Shown here: piece after piece, positions 1 through 6,486 of the stretch
Position numbering within the stretch: the stretch's first letter is position 1
Layout: each line of letters starts with the position of its first letter
Source: an uncultured Pseudomonadota bacterium
GTDB lineage: Bacteria > Pseudomonadota > Gammaproteobacteria > Methylococcales > Methylomonadaceae
Reading direction: 5' to 3'
Length of the DNA: 10,834 nucleotides
Assembly (NCBI GenBank): GCA_903953455.1
Contig: CAJBJW010000264.1
Span: 1 to 10,834 of the forward strand
Translations under genes and position numbers: made by a program
The notes under the pieces: model-generated
The model's database searches: none
Told to the model about the DNA's origin: nothing
Seen by the model: the letters and a program-made list of their open reading frames with translations, nothing else

Positions 1-40
1 ATGTTGCGCCTTTTTTTATGGTATTTTTTAAACACCCGTT

Positions 41-631
41 CTACGGTAATTTCGAAAGTTCCGACACTTTGTCGTAATCCACGCCAACACTGACAATAAA
101 ACTGGTTGCTTCTTCGATATTCATTGCTGATTCAAGCACTTTATCTTTACTAACAATGACAGTAAAACCCGATGTTGGATTAGGTGAAGTTGGAATAAAC
201 AAAACATATTTATCCGCTGCACGATTAGTCACATAAGCGGGCACCCAAATACCTTCCTTTGGATATTCCACGTACACAACTTCTTTGGCAACGGTTTGAT
301 TTTGTGAAGAAAACATACTAATCACTTTTTTAAGTACGCGGTAAATCGTACTTAAAAAGGGGATTCTGTCCATAATAAAATCAATTGCAGCAATCACCCA
401 AAAACGCCCCTCCTCAACCAGCTTATAACCAATTGAGATTAGAACTACGCAACTCAGTCCTAAAAATAATACGGTATAAAGCGTACTATCAGCGTAACCG
501 TAAACAAATCGCACCATGTCTGCGAGCAAGTCTTTCACGAAAAATAGAATTTTAATAATGACTGCAATCGGAATGACCGCAAAAATGCCAATTAAAAAGT
601 AGTTAAATAATTTCTTTAGTTTATCTTTCAT
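41..631 (-). CDS. DUF502 family integral membrane protein
   Basis: A 196-residue inner-membrane protein of the DUF502 family, whose biochemical role is not established. Two hydrophobic membrane segments lie at about residues 9-31 and 50-71. They are followed by a cytoplasmic or periplasmic domain with the family's typical blocks: RIPFLSTIYR (89-98), VEYP followed by a GIW turn (121-129), and FIPTSPNPTSG (146-156). The start is chosen at the ATG at 631. A strong Shine-Dalgarno GAGGAGG ends 5 bases before it, whereas the GTG one codon upstream (634) would sit only 2 bases from that site. It lies 48 bases after phoR on the same strand, so it is probably the last gene of a phoB-phoR run. I see no terminator in the 40 bases after it. 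Family assignment is firm; any link to phosphate is inferred from position only. Confidence 0.85.
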   Translation of the reverse strand: MKDKLKKLFNYFLIGIFAVIPIAVIIKILFFVKDLLADMVRFVYGYADSTLYTVLFLGLSCVVLISIGYKLVEEGRFWVIAAIDFIMDRIPFLSTIYRVLKKVISMFSSQNQTVAKEVVYVEYPKEGIWVPAYVTNRAADKYVLFIPTSPNPTSGFTVIVSKDKVLESAMNIEEATSFIVSVGVDYDKVSELSKLP

Positions 632-636
632 CACAT

Positions 637-643
637 CCTCCTC
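637..643 (-). promoter_or_regulatory. Strong ribosome binding site of the DUF502 gene
   Basis: GAGGAGG on the minus strand, 5 bases before the ATG at 631. It is the best Shine-Dalgarno match in the window and decides the start between GTG (634) and ATG (631). Confidence 0.75.
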
Positions 644-679
644 AAAAAATTGTATTAAACAACCATCTTCGTGCGAATA

Positions 680-1960
680 TTATTTTTTTATCGCTAATCG
701 CTTAAGTGGAAACACACACTGAAAACAACTGCCTTTTCCTAATTCACTTCGAATGACGAGTTGTCCATCATGCCGCATTAAAACATGTTTCACAATCGCT
801 AAACCCAAACCAGTACCATTTATTTTATGCACTCGCTTAGCTTCAACGCGATAAAATCGCTCGGTGACCCGAGAAATATCGCCACTTGCAATCCCCTCGC
901 CCTCATCAATAACATCCAACAATATGGCATTATCTGTTTGATGCCAGCGTATTTTCACTTGCGTATCCTCAAAAGAATATTTAAGCGCATTGCTAAGTAA
1001 ATTTGTAAACGCACTGTGTAATTCATGTTCTTCACAAAGCAACATCGCTTGAGAATCGAGAATTAATTCAATTCGCCCAGCATTAAAAGAGGCTTCATTT
1101 TCATTGCATATTTGCATGAGCAACGCAGGAATATCCACAATCTCATGTTTTTTACTTTTCGTTTCCAGGCGAGCTAACAGCAACAAATCATCCACCAAAT
1201 GTTGCATTCTGTCAGTTTGCCCAAGCATATTACTTATAGAATGCGTGAATAAAGGTGACATTTCTTCATTCATGTCTTGCAGCGTTTCAAGATAGCCTCG
1301 CATCACTGTGAGTGGTGTACGCAATTCATGCGACACATTCGCAACAAAATCTTTACGCATTCGCTCCATTTGCTTTAGCTGTGTTACATCTTGCGCTAAA
1401 AGCAAACGCAAACCTGCGCCATAGTTAATAATGCGCACAGCTAGTGTCATTTTGTCATTGAGGGGGGAAGACAATATGACGGGTTCATCATATTGTTTAG
1501 ATTTTAAATAATGAATAAACTCAGGAAAGCGAATTAAGTTTTGAACACGTTGCCCTTTATCGGCTGGACGCAATCCTAAAATTTCACGGGCGGCTTTGTT
1601 TGCCCACTCTATTTCATCCGTATCATTGATAACAACTGCGGCATCAGGCAGCGCTTCAGTCGATTGCCGAAACTGATCAACCATTTTGCCCAATTTCTTT
1701 TTTCGGCGTTTATTATTTTTTTTTATGCGGTAAACATGATAATAAACTTCCTCCCATACACCGCTACTTTTGGGATAATTACCTTGAGCTCCCGTACGTA
1801 GCCATTTTTCTAAGCGATTGATTTCATACAGGTGTCGATACAATGTAAAAACAAGTAACCCAAAGAGCAACGGCAAGAATAATTTTGTAAATAACCCAAT
1901 AATACACACCGCAAAGAAAAGAAGTGTAAAAGTGAGTATTTCACGTTGCCAAATTGCCAT
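680..1960 (-). CDS. phoR: Phosphate regulon sensor histidine kinase PhoR
   Basis: Membrane sensor kinase that phosphorylates PhoB when phosphate is scarce; in characterised bacteria it reads the state of the Pst transporter through PhoU. The 426 residues (E. coli PhoR has 431) show a hydrophobic N-terminal hairpin (about 8-42), a basic linker (about 79-92), a PAS-like domain (about 97-190) and a HisKA domain with FVANVSHELRTPLTV, where H211 is the phosphoacceptor. The HATPase domain follows with N box NLLSNALKYS (320-329), G1 DEGEGI (352-357), F box ERFYRVE (367-373) and G2 GTGLGLAIV (382-390). There is no large periplasmic domain, as expected for PhoR and unlike most sensor kinases. The start is 11 bases after the phoB stop, so the two are co-transcribed. 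The pst and phoU genes are not in the window. All catalytic boxes look intact. Confidence 0.96.
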   Translation of the reverse strand: MAIWQREILTFTLLFFAVCIIGLFTKLFLPLLFGLLVFTLYRHLYEINRLEKWLRTGAQGNYPKSSGVWEEVYYHVYRIKKNNKRRKKKLGKMVDQFRQSTEALPDAAVVINDTDEIEWANKAAREILGLRPADKGQRVQNLIRFPEFIHYLKSKQYDEPVILSSPLNDKMTLAVRIINYGAGLRLLLAQDVTQLKQMERMRKDFVANVSHELRTPLTVMRGYLETLQDMNEEMSPLFTHSISNMLGQTDRMQHLVDDLLLLARLETKSKKHEIVDIPALLMQICNENEASFNAGRIELILDSQAMLLCEEHELHSAFTNLLSNALKYSFEDTQVKIRWHQTDNAILLDVIDEGEGIASGDISRVTERFYRVEAKRVHKINGTGLGLAIVKHVLMRHDGQLVIRSELGKGSCFQCVFPLKRLAIKK

Positions 1961-1971
1961 TCATTTTCTCG

Positions 1972-2664
1972 TCACTGATTCATGGAAAAACGGTAGCCAA
2001 AGCCGCGTACCGTCTGTACTAAGTCTTCACGTCCATAGGTTTCTAATATTTTTCGCAATCGACGAATATGGACATCCACCGTGCGCTCTTCAATGTAAAC
2101 ACTCCGCCCCCAAACTTGATCAAGTAACTGGGTACGATTAAATACTTTATCAGGGTGCGTCATAAAAAACTGCATTAAACGAAATTCAGTCGGACTCACA
2201 TCAACGAGTACCTCACCTATCATCAATCTATGCTGCTCTGTATCCAGAATCAAATCACCTACAATCACTTGTGGTGACCACTGATGTTTACTGCTACGGC
2301 GAAGCACGGCACGCAGTCTTGCCACTAACTCACGCGGAGAAAATGGCTTAGTCATGTAATCATCCACGCCACAACCAAAACCACGAATTTTATCTTCTTC
2401 CTCACCGCGCGCGGTTAATAAAATTATTGGCAATTCTTGATAAGCAGGTTCTTTACGCAGACGTCTCGCCCATTCTACGCCACTCACGTTTGGAAGCATC
2501 CAATCAAGAAGGATTAAATCGGGAAGGGTATTATCTAAAAACCGTTGCGCATCTGTCGTGTTGGCAGCAGCATGAACAGTAAAACCAGCCTGTTCAAGCA
2601 CAACCAGTAACATTTCACGAATGGCGTCTTCGTCTTCTACAACTAGTATAATAAAATTAGGCAT
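1972..2664 (-). CDS. phoB: Phosphate regulon response regulator PhoB
   Basis: OmpR/PhoB-type transcription factor that binds Pho boxes after phosphorylation by PhoR. It has 230 residues, close to the 229 of E. coli PhoB. The receiver domain (about 4-120) has the acidic pocket VVEDED (8-13), phospho-acceptor D54 in LLDWMLP, the switch threonine in LLTARG and the conserved lysine in MTKPFSP. The C-terminal winged helix (about 130-228) contains the PTEFRLM segment, the recognition region RTVDVHIRRLRKIL and ends in VRGFGYRF. The start ATG at 2664 is preceded by a GGGGTGA stretch. It is the first gene of the phoB-phoR-DUF502 run, and the Pho box upstream points to autoregulation. No unusual residues were seen. 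Confidence 0.96.
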   Translation of the reverse strand: MPNFIILVVEDEDAIREMLLVVLEQAGFTVHAAANTTDAQRFLDNTLPDLILLDWMLPNVSGVEWARRLRKEPAYQELPIILLTARGEEEDKIRGFGCGVDDYMTKPFSPRELVARLRAVLRRSSKHQWSPQVIVGDLILDTEQHRLMIGEVLVDVSPTEFRLMQFFMTHPDKVFNRTQLLDQVWGRSVYIEERTVDVHIRRLRKILETYGREDLVQTVRGFGYRFSMNQ

Positions 2665-2737
2665 AGCGCTAACATCACCCCAAATCAGGATAAAGGAATT
2701 AAAAAGTTCAAAACGTCAGTCCATAAAAACAGCCCAA

Positions 2738-2756
2738 TATCATTTTTTTAATGATA
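2738..2756. repeat. Small inverted repeat in the phoB leader
   Basis: TATCATT and AATGATA flank a 5-base T run (A run on the minus strand): a 7-bp AT-rich stem. It lies inside the predicted phoB 5' untranslated region. Too AT-rich to be a convincing terminator; may be chance. Confidence 0.3.
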
Positions 2757-2764
2757 GCAAAAAC

Positions 2765-2792
2765 TTGAAAGACATTTCCATGGAAATAATAT
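2765..2792 (+). promoter_or_regulatory. Candidate sigma-70 promoter of prfC
   Basis: TTGAAA (2765-2770, 5 of 6 to consensus) and TAATAT (2787-2792, 4 of 6) are 16 bases apart on the plus strand. Transcription would start near 2799 and give a leader of about 150 bases before the prfC ATG. The spacer holds a 14-base palindrome. The downstream edge runs into the divergent phoB promoter. Assigned by hexamer matching only. Confidence 0.45.
2774..2787. repeat. 14-base perfect palindrome in the prfC promoter spacer
   Basis: ATTTCCATGGAAAT is self-complementary over 14 bases, centred between 2780 and 2781. It fills most of the spacer of the candidate prfC promoter and lies just downstream of the expected phoB transcription start (about 2789). 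It could be an operator; no known regulator is recognised. Confidence 0.4.
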
Positions 2793-2795
2793 GAC

Positions 2796-2801
2796 ATTGT
2801 A
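2796..2801 (-). promoter_or_regulatory. -10 element of the phoB promoter
   Basis: TACAAT on the minus strand (5 of 6 to TATAAT), 11 bases after the Pho box. In E. coli phoA the corresponding distance is 10 bases. PhoB-activated promoters use the Pho box in place of a -35 element, so this is the likely -10; start of transcription near 2789. Confidence 0.6.
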
Positions 2802-2812
2802 ACAATCAATTT

Positions 2813-2830
2813 GTGACTGTTTGATGACAG
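2813..2830 (-). promoter_or_regulatory. Pho box (PhoB binding site) upstream of phoB
   Basis: On the minus strand the sequence CTGTCATCAAACAGTCAC matches the E. coli Pho box consensus (two CTGTCAT-like units, 11-base period) at 16 of 18 positions by eye. A further TGTCATA unit occurs at 2790-2796, exactly 22 bases beyond the second unit, with a degenerate unit between. Position relative to the TACAAT hexamer fits a PhoB-activated promoter driving phoB itself. Confidence 0.7.
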
Positions 2831-2949
2831 AAAAATTCATAAAAAATGAATCGTGTTTGAAAAATTATGCGCAAAAAGCTGATTTTTACGTTAAAAATTG
2901 CCATACTCAACACTTTTTTCATTCCTATTTTCTATTACAGAGTTTTGAA

Positions 2950-4530
2950 ATGTCACCACATCTCAGTGAATTACAACGCCGTCGCACCTTTGCGATTATT
3001 TCCCACCCTGACGCGGGAAAAACCACCGTTACCGAAAAATTATTACTTTTTGGCGGCGCCATTCAGTTAGCAGGCTCAGTTAAAGGTCGCAAAGCGGCGC
3101 GTCATGCCACCTCTGACTGGATGGAAATGGAAAAAGAGCGCGGTATTTCTGTCACCACCTCTGTGATGCAATTTGAGCATAAAGATTGTGTGATTAATTT
3201 GCTCGACACGCCCGGACACGAAGACTTCTCAGAAGATACGTATCGCACATTAACAGCGGTGGATTCTGCATTAATGATTATTGACGTCGCTAAAGGCGTT
3301 GAAGAGCGCACGATTAATTTGATGGAAGTGTGTCGCCTTCGCACCACGCCGATTTTAACGTTTATCAACAAACTCGACCGTGAAGGCCGCGAACCCATTG
3401 AGTTACTTGATGAAGTTGAAAATGTATTAAAAATCGCCTGCGCCCCCATGACATGGCCAATTGGCATGGGAAAACGTTTTAAAGGCGTTTACCATCTCTA
3501 TAAAGATGAAGTGCATTTATTTAGCGCTCAACATGGCGGAAAAATTGCGGAAGCTGAAGTCATTAAAGGCCTTGAAAATTCGAAATTAGATGAGCTTCTC
3601 GGCGATCAAGCGCAAGAATTGCGCGATGAAATTGAACTCGTCAAAGGCGCTAGCCATGAATTTAATTTAGAAGCCTATTTAGCAGGTAAATTGACACCCG
3701 TTTTCTTTGGCTCTGCGGTGAATAACTTTGGTATTTTAGAATTACTCGACGCCTTTGCCGAATATGCGCCCTCACCTTTGCCGCGTGAAGCCGTGCAACG
3801 TGAAGTCTTGCCCAGTGAAGAAAAGTTCACTGGTTTTGTCTTTAAAGTTCAGGCCAACATGGATCCCTCGCATCGTGACCGCGTGGCGTTTTTGCGCGTT
3901 TGCTCGGGCAAATTTGATAAAGGCATGAAAGTTCACCACGTTCGTTTAGGTAAAAGCATTCAAATTGCCAATGCGATTACATTCCAAGCGGCAACCCGAA
4001 ATGCCGTTGAAGAGGCCTACGCGGGTGATATCATCGGCATGCATAATCACGGCACGATTCAGGTTGGTGATACGTTCACGCAAGGTGAAACGCTCAAATA
4101 TGGTGGCATTCCCTATTTCGCACCAGAATTATTTCGTCGCGTGGTATTAAAAGATCCTCTTCGCGCTAAAGCATTGCAAAAAGGCTTAATTCAATTAACC
4201 GAAGAAGGCGCAACGCAGCTATTTCGCCCATTAAAAAATAATGACCTAATTTTAGGCGCGGTAGGGGTATTACAATTTGACGTGACCGCGTTTCGATTAA
4301 AAAGTGAATATAACGTCGAATGTGTTTATGATGCGGTCGCTATTTCAACGGTACGCTGGGTAAGCTCGGATAATCCTGCAAAGCTCGAAGAATTCAAGCG
4401 CAAAGCGTTTGATAACTTGGCAGAAGATGGTGGTGGTTATTTAGTTTACGTTGCAAACAGTCGCGTGAATTTGCAACTTGCACAAGAGCGTTATCCTGAT
4501 ATTACATTTAGTTCAACACGCGAATTGTAA
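2950..4530 (+). CDS. prfC: Peptide chain release factor 3 (RF3)
   Basis: Translational GTPase that helps recycle RF1 and RF2 from the ribosome after peptide release. With this start the protein has 526 residues; E. coli RF3 has 529. GTPase motifs are all present: G1 SHPDAGKT (18-25), G2 in RGISVTTS (64-71), G3 DTPGH (86-90) and G4 NKLD (140-143). Domain II begins near the segment KFTGFVFKVQANMDP, and the C-terminal domain includes NNDLILGAVGVLQFDV and ends QERYPDITFSSTREL. The ATG at 2950 is chosen because MSPHLSELQRRRTFAI aligns with the known RF3 N-terminus and an ACAGAG stretch lies 7 bases upstream. The frame is open for 43 more codons upstream (to a TTG at 2821), but that stretch resembles no RF3 and contains the Pho box. 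Single-gene unit, divergent from phoB, closed by a hairpin terminator. Confidence 0.96.
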   Translation: MSPHLSELQRRRTFAIISHPDAGKTTVTEKLLLFGGAIQLAGSVKGRKAARHATSDWMEMEKERGISVTTSVMQFEHKDCVINLLDTPGHEDFSEDTYRTLTAVDSALMIIDVAKGVEERTINLMEVCRLRTTPILTFINKLDREGREPIELLDEVENVLKIACAPMTWPIGMGKRFKGVYHLYKDEVHLFSAQHGGKIAEAEVIKGLENSKLDELLGDQAQELRDEIELVKGASHEFNLEAYLAGKLTPVFFGSAVNNFGILELLDAFAEYAPSPLPREAVQREVLPSEEKFTGFVFKVQANMDPSHRDRVAFLRVCSGKFDKGMKVHHVRLGKSIQIANAITFQAATRNAVEEAYAGDIIGMHNHGTIQVGDTFTQGETLKYGGIPYFAPELFRRVVLKDPLRAKALQKGLIQLTEEGATQLFRPLKNNDLILGAVGVLQFDVTAFRLKSEYNVECVYDAVAISTVRWVSSDNPAKLEEFKRKAFDNLAEDGGGYLVYVANSRVNLQLAQERYPDITFSSTREL

Positions 4531-4561
4531 CGGCAAAATATCAATTTGATGAAACCCAACA

Positions 4562-4591
4562 GAATGAATGACACAGCAGCATCATTCATTC
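4562..4591. repeat. Perfect 10-bp inverted repeat after prfC
   Basis: GAATGAATGA (4562-4571) and TCATTCATTC (4582-4591) pair perfectly around a 10-base loop. It begins 31 bases after the prfC stop and is not followed by a T run, so it is not a classic terminator. It may protect the 3' end of the prfC transcript or serve as a first, weak pause site before the terminator. Confidence 0.5.
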
Positions 4592-4615
4592 ACAACATTT
4601 AAAAAATTTCAACAT

Positions 4616-4656
4616 AGTCGGATTACGCAGAGCTAATCCGACTTCTCTTATTTTTT
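4616..4656 (+). terminator. Rho-independent terminator of prfC
   Basis: AGTCGGATTA (4616-4625) and TAATCCGACT (4634-4643) form a perfect 10-bp stem with an 8-base loop. After 4 bases a T-rich run (4648-4656, TTATTTTTT) follows. Lies 85 bases after the prfC stop. The T run is slightly distant from the stem, which lowers confidence a little. Confidence 0.7.
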
Positions 4657-5165
4657 CCTAAATTCAGAACGATATGTAATTTACCCATGTTTTTGTTTTT
4701 ATTCTCGTTAATGAACTAATATTCTTTACGTAAGCAACAATGCAGACAACAACGCGGAATTTTCAATTTTATTGAGCGGTGTGAAAATTTTGACGATTGG
4801 TGATTTTGTTTTGTAAAAAAATAAATATAAATAACAGGTAAAGGCCGATACGCTGGGCTAATCCACCCCATACCACAAAGTGTTTCAAATAATGTATTGA
4901 CTGCATTCATATTAAGCGTGATAATCAAAGTGCAGTCTGTGGCGGTAGAAGCGCCCCACATTAAAAACTAAAGCAACCAAACAGATTGGACTGCATAAAA
5001 ATATTTTGCATAGTCAAGAGTATCGTTTTACGACATTGAAAAATTATCACAGCGAATTTGACCTATAACAAATCAAAAAATACAAGCAAAGCCAATTGTT
5101 GCGCGTTAAATTTAAGAACAAATTCTTTAACGTCCTAATTGTAACAACACGTTCGATAACACTCG
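4657..5165. other. Intergenic stretch without a recognisable gene
   Basis: About 500 bases between the prfC terminator and the 3' end of rlmH. Mostly AT-rich with no motif I recognise. An 81-codon open frame on the minus strand (4716-4961) has a coding-looking first half (about 4835-4961), starting MWGASTATDCTLIITLN, and a low-complexity, basic second half. It has no good Shine-Dalgarno and no recognised family, so it may be a decayed gene remnant or chance. Near rlmH a CGTTAAA/TTTAACG inverted repeat (5104-5132) is present without a T run on the minus-strand side, so no clear rlmH terminator is seen. No tRNA or repeat family was noticed. Confidence 0.5.
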
Positions 5166-5633
5166 TTAACGATGATACGGATGATTTTGCAAAATACTCC
5201 ACGCGCGATAAATTTGTTCTGCCGCCACAATACGCACAAGCGGATGCGGAAACGTTAAATTCGACAAACACCACGATTCACGCGCCCGTTGTTTGACCTC
5301 TTCTGCAAGTCCTTCCGGCCCGCCAACGAGCAGACAAACGTGCTTCGTATTGTTTTGCCAACGCTCAAGCGACTGCGCTAATTCTTGTGTATTCCACAAT
5401 TTACCGCCTAAATCGAGCGTAACCAAATGACTACCACTCGGAATAGCCGCCAGCATACGCTCGCCTTCTTCTTTGATAATTCGCGCCACATCGCTATTTT
5501 TACCGCGTTTACCCGCTGGAATTTCTTTTAGCACCAATTCAAAATCACGCGGCAAACGCTTTGCATATTCTTCATAACCTTGCTCTACCCAAGACGGCAT
5601 TTTTGTGCCAACGGTAATTAAATGAATTTGCAT
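5166..5633 (-). CDS. rlmH: 23S rRNA pseudouridine-1915 N3-methyltransferase RlmH
   Basis: SPOUT methyltransferase that uses S-adenosylmethionine to methylate pseudouridine 1915 in helix 69 of 23S rRNA, acting on the 70S ribosome. It is 155 residues, the same length as E. coli RlmH. Family blocks are all present: VGTKMPSWV near the N-terminus, EIPAGKRGKN (37-46), the trefoil-knot cofactor loop LLVGGPEGL (101-109), LTFPHPLVR (126-134) and the C-terminal YRAWSILQNHPYHR. The ATG lies 2 bases after the trmJ stop, so translation is probably coupled. In E. coli and many relatives rlmH instead follows rsfS near the mrd genes, so pairing with trmJ is less usual. Expressed on the minus strand; no clear terminator seen downstream. 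Confidence 0.97.
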   Translation of the reverse strand: MQIHLITVGTKMPSWVEQGYEEYAKRLPRDFELVLKEIPAGKRGKNSDVARIIKEEGERMLAAIPSGSHLVTLDLGGKLWNTQELAQSLERWQNNTKHVCLLVGGPEGLAEEVKQRARESWCLSNLTFPHPLVRIVAAEQIYRAWSILQNHPYHR

Positions 5634-5635
5634 GA

Positions 5636-6391
5636 TTAACGCTCGTTATTTTCGCGTTTTAACTGGCTTTTATGCCCTTGTGACAAACGTAAAATGCCAC
5701 GCAAAATATCCACTTCTTTGCTGTAAAGCTGCGCACGATTGTATAAGCGACGCAGACGACGCAAAATGGATTTGGATTTTTCATCTTGTACAAAACCAAT
5801 ATCACTAAGCGCCTGCGCTAAATGCGTATAAAACAATTCCATTTGCTCGGCGGTGGCAAGTACCTGCTCATCTTCATCGCCAACCGGTTTTCGTGGCGGT
5901 AAATTGCCCTGCGATGCGATAAATAATTCGTATGAAATAACTTGCACCGCAGCAGCAATATTGAGTGAGCTGTAATTAGGATTACAGGGAATATGCAGCA
6001 GGAAACGACATAAATCGAGTTCTTCATTTTTTAAACCCGAATTCTCCCGACCAAAAATAATGGCAATTTTGGTATCGGGATTTTGCTCCATCACTGTTTG
6101 CGCACATTCTCGCGGCGTCACTTCTGGCCAGCTAATCGTTCGACTTCGCGCACTTGCCCCAATGACCAGCGTGCAATCGGCAATGGCTTCTTGAAGTGTT
6201 TGCACCACTTGCGCCCGCGCTAAAATGTCATCTGCGCCAGCCGCCCGCGCTGTTGCGTCTGCGTGCGGAAAAAACTTCGGTGACACCAAACACAAATTCG
6301 TAAGCATCATATTCTTCATCGCCCGCGCTACCGCGCCAATATTTCCTGCGTGCGAGGTTTCAACTAATACAATTTTGATATTATCCAGCAA
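5636..6391 (-). CDS. trmJ: tRNA (cytidine/uridine-32 2'-O) methyltransferase TrmJ
   Basis: SPOUT-class methyltransferase that modifies the 2'-hydroxyl of nucleotide 32 in the tRNA anticodon loop. It has 251 residues; E. coli TrmJ is about 246. The N-terminal SPOUT domain shows motif 1 VETSHAGNIGAVARAMKN (10-27, with N17 and R23), motif 2 FGRENSGL (113-120) and motif 3 PNYSSLNIAAAVQVISYE (138-155). The C-terminal helical extension contains the ILRRLRRLYNRA and ILRGIL segments typical of TrmJ rather than other TrmH-like proteins. The start is a TTG (6389-6391): the protein then begins MLDNIKIVLVETSH, aligning with MLQNIRIVLVETSH of E. coli, and no in-frame ATG lies just upstream. A GGA sits 8 bases before. 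The gene is divergent from suhB, as in E. coli, and precedes rlmH with a 2-base gap. Confidence 0.95.
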   Translation of the reverse strand: MLDNIKIVLVETSHAGNIGAVARAMKNMMLTNLCLVSPKFFPHADATARAAGADDILARAQVVQTLQEAIADCTLVIGASARSRTISWPEVTPRECAQTVMEQNPDTKIAIIFGRENSGLKNEELDLCRFLLHIPCNPNYSSLNIAAAVQVISYELFIASQGNLPPRKPVGDEDEQVLATAEQMELFYTHLAQALSDIGFVQDEKSKSILRRLRRLYNRAQLYSKEVDILRGILRLSQGHKSQLKRENNER

Positions 6392-6422
6392 AGCAAATGT
6401 CCATAAAGTGAAAAAAGCACTA

Positions 6423-6447
6423 AGTTTAGCAAAATATTTGCTAAACT
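6423..6447. repeat. Perfect 11-bp dyad between trmJ and suhB
   Basis: AGTTTAGCAAA (6423-6433) and TTTGCTAAACT (6437-6447) are exact reverse complements around the 3-base centre ATA. The dyad sits 32 bases from the trmJ start and 40 bases from the suhB start, in the only control region these divergent genes share. It reads as an operator for a dimeric regulator, or a hairpin at the head of both leaders. I could not place a good -35/-10 pair for either gene. Confidence 0.6.
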
Positions 6448-6486
6448 ATTGATCTTTATCCGCTCATTTAAAAATTGTAAATCACT

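Noticed and set aside
11..37. Hairpin GGTATTT/AAACACC near the end of the DUF502 gene as a terminator
   Set aside because: On the minus strand it is followed by an A run rather than a T run, and the stem needs a wobble pair.
649..677. Possible internal promoter (TTCGCA, 17 bases, TACAAT) before the DUF502 gene on the minus strand
   Set aside because: The implied start would fall inside the gene's own Shine-Dalgarno, leaving no usable leader.
2867..3070. 67-codon plus-strand frame with a signal-peptide-like start
   Set aside because: It overlaps the prfC start out of frame, has no ribosome site, and its second half is a shadow of prfC.
5104..5132. CGTTAAA/TTTAACG inverted repeat as the rlmH terminator
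   Set aside because: The inner loop pairs poorly and no T run follows on the minus strand.
5096..5296. Small open frames on both strands over the 3' end of rlmH
   Set aside because: They are antisense or frame-shifted shadows of rlmH with no motif of their own.
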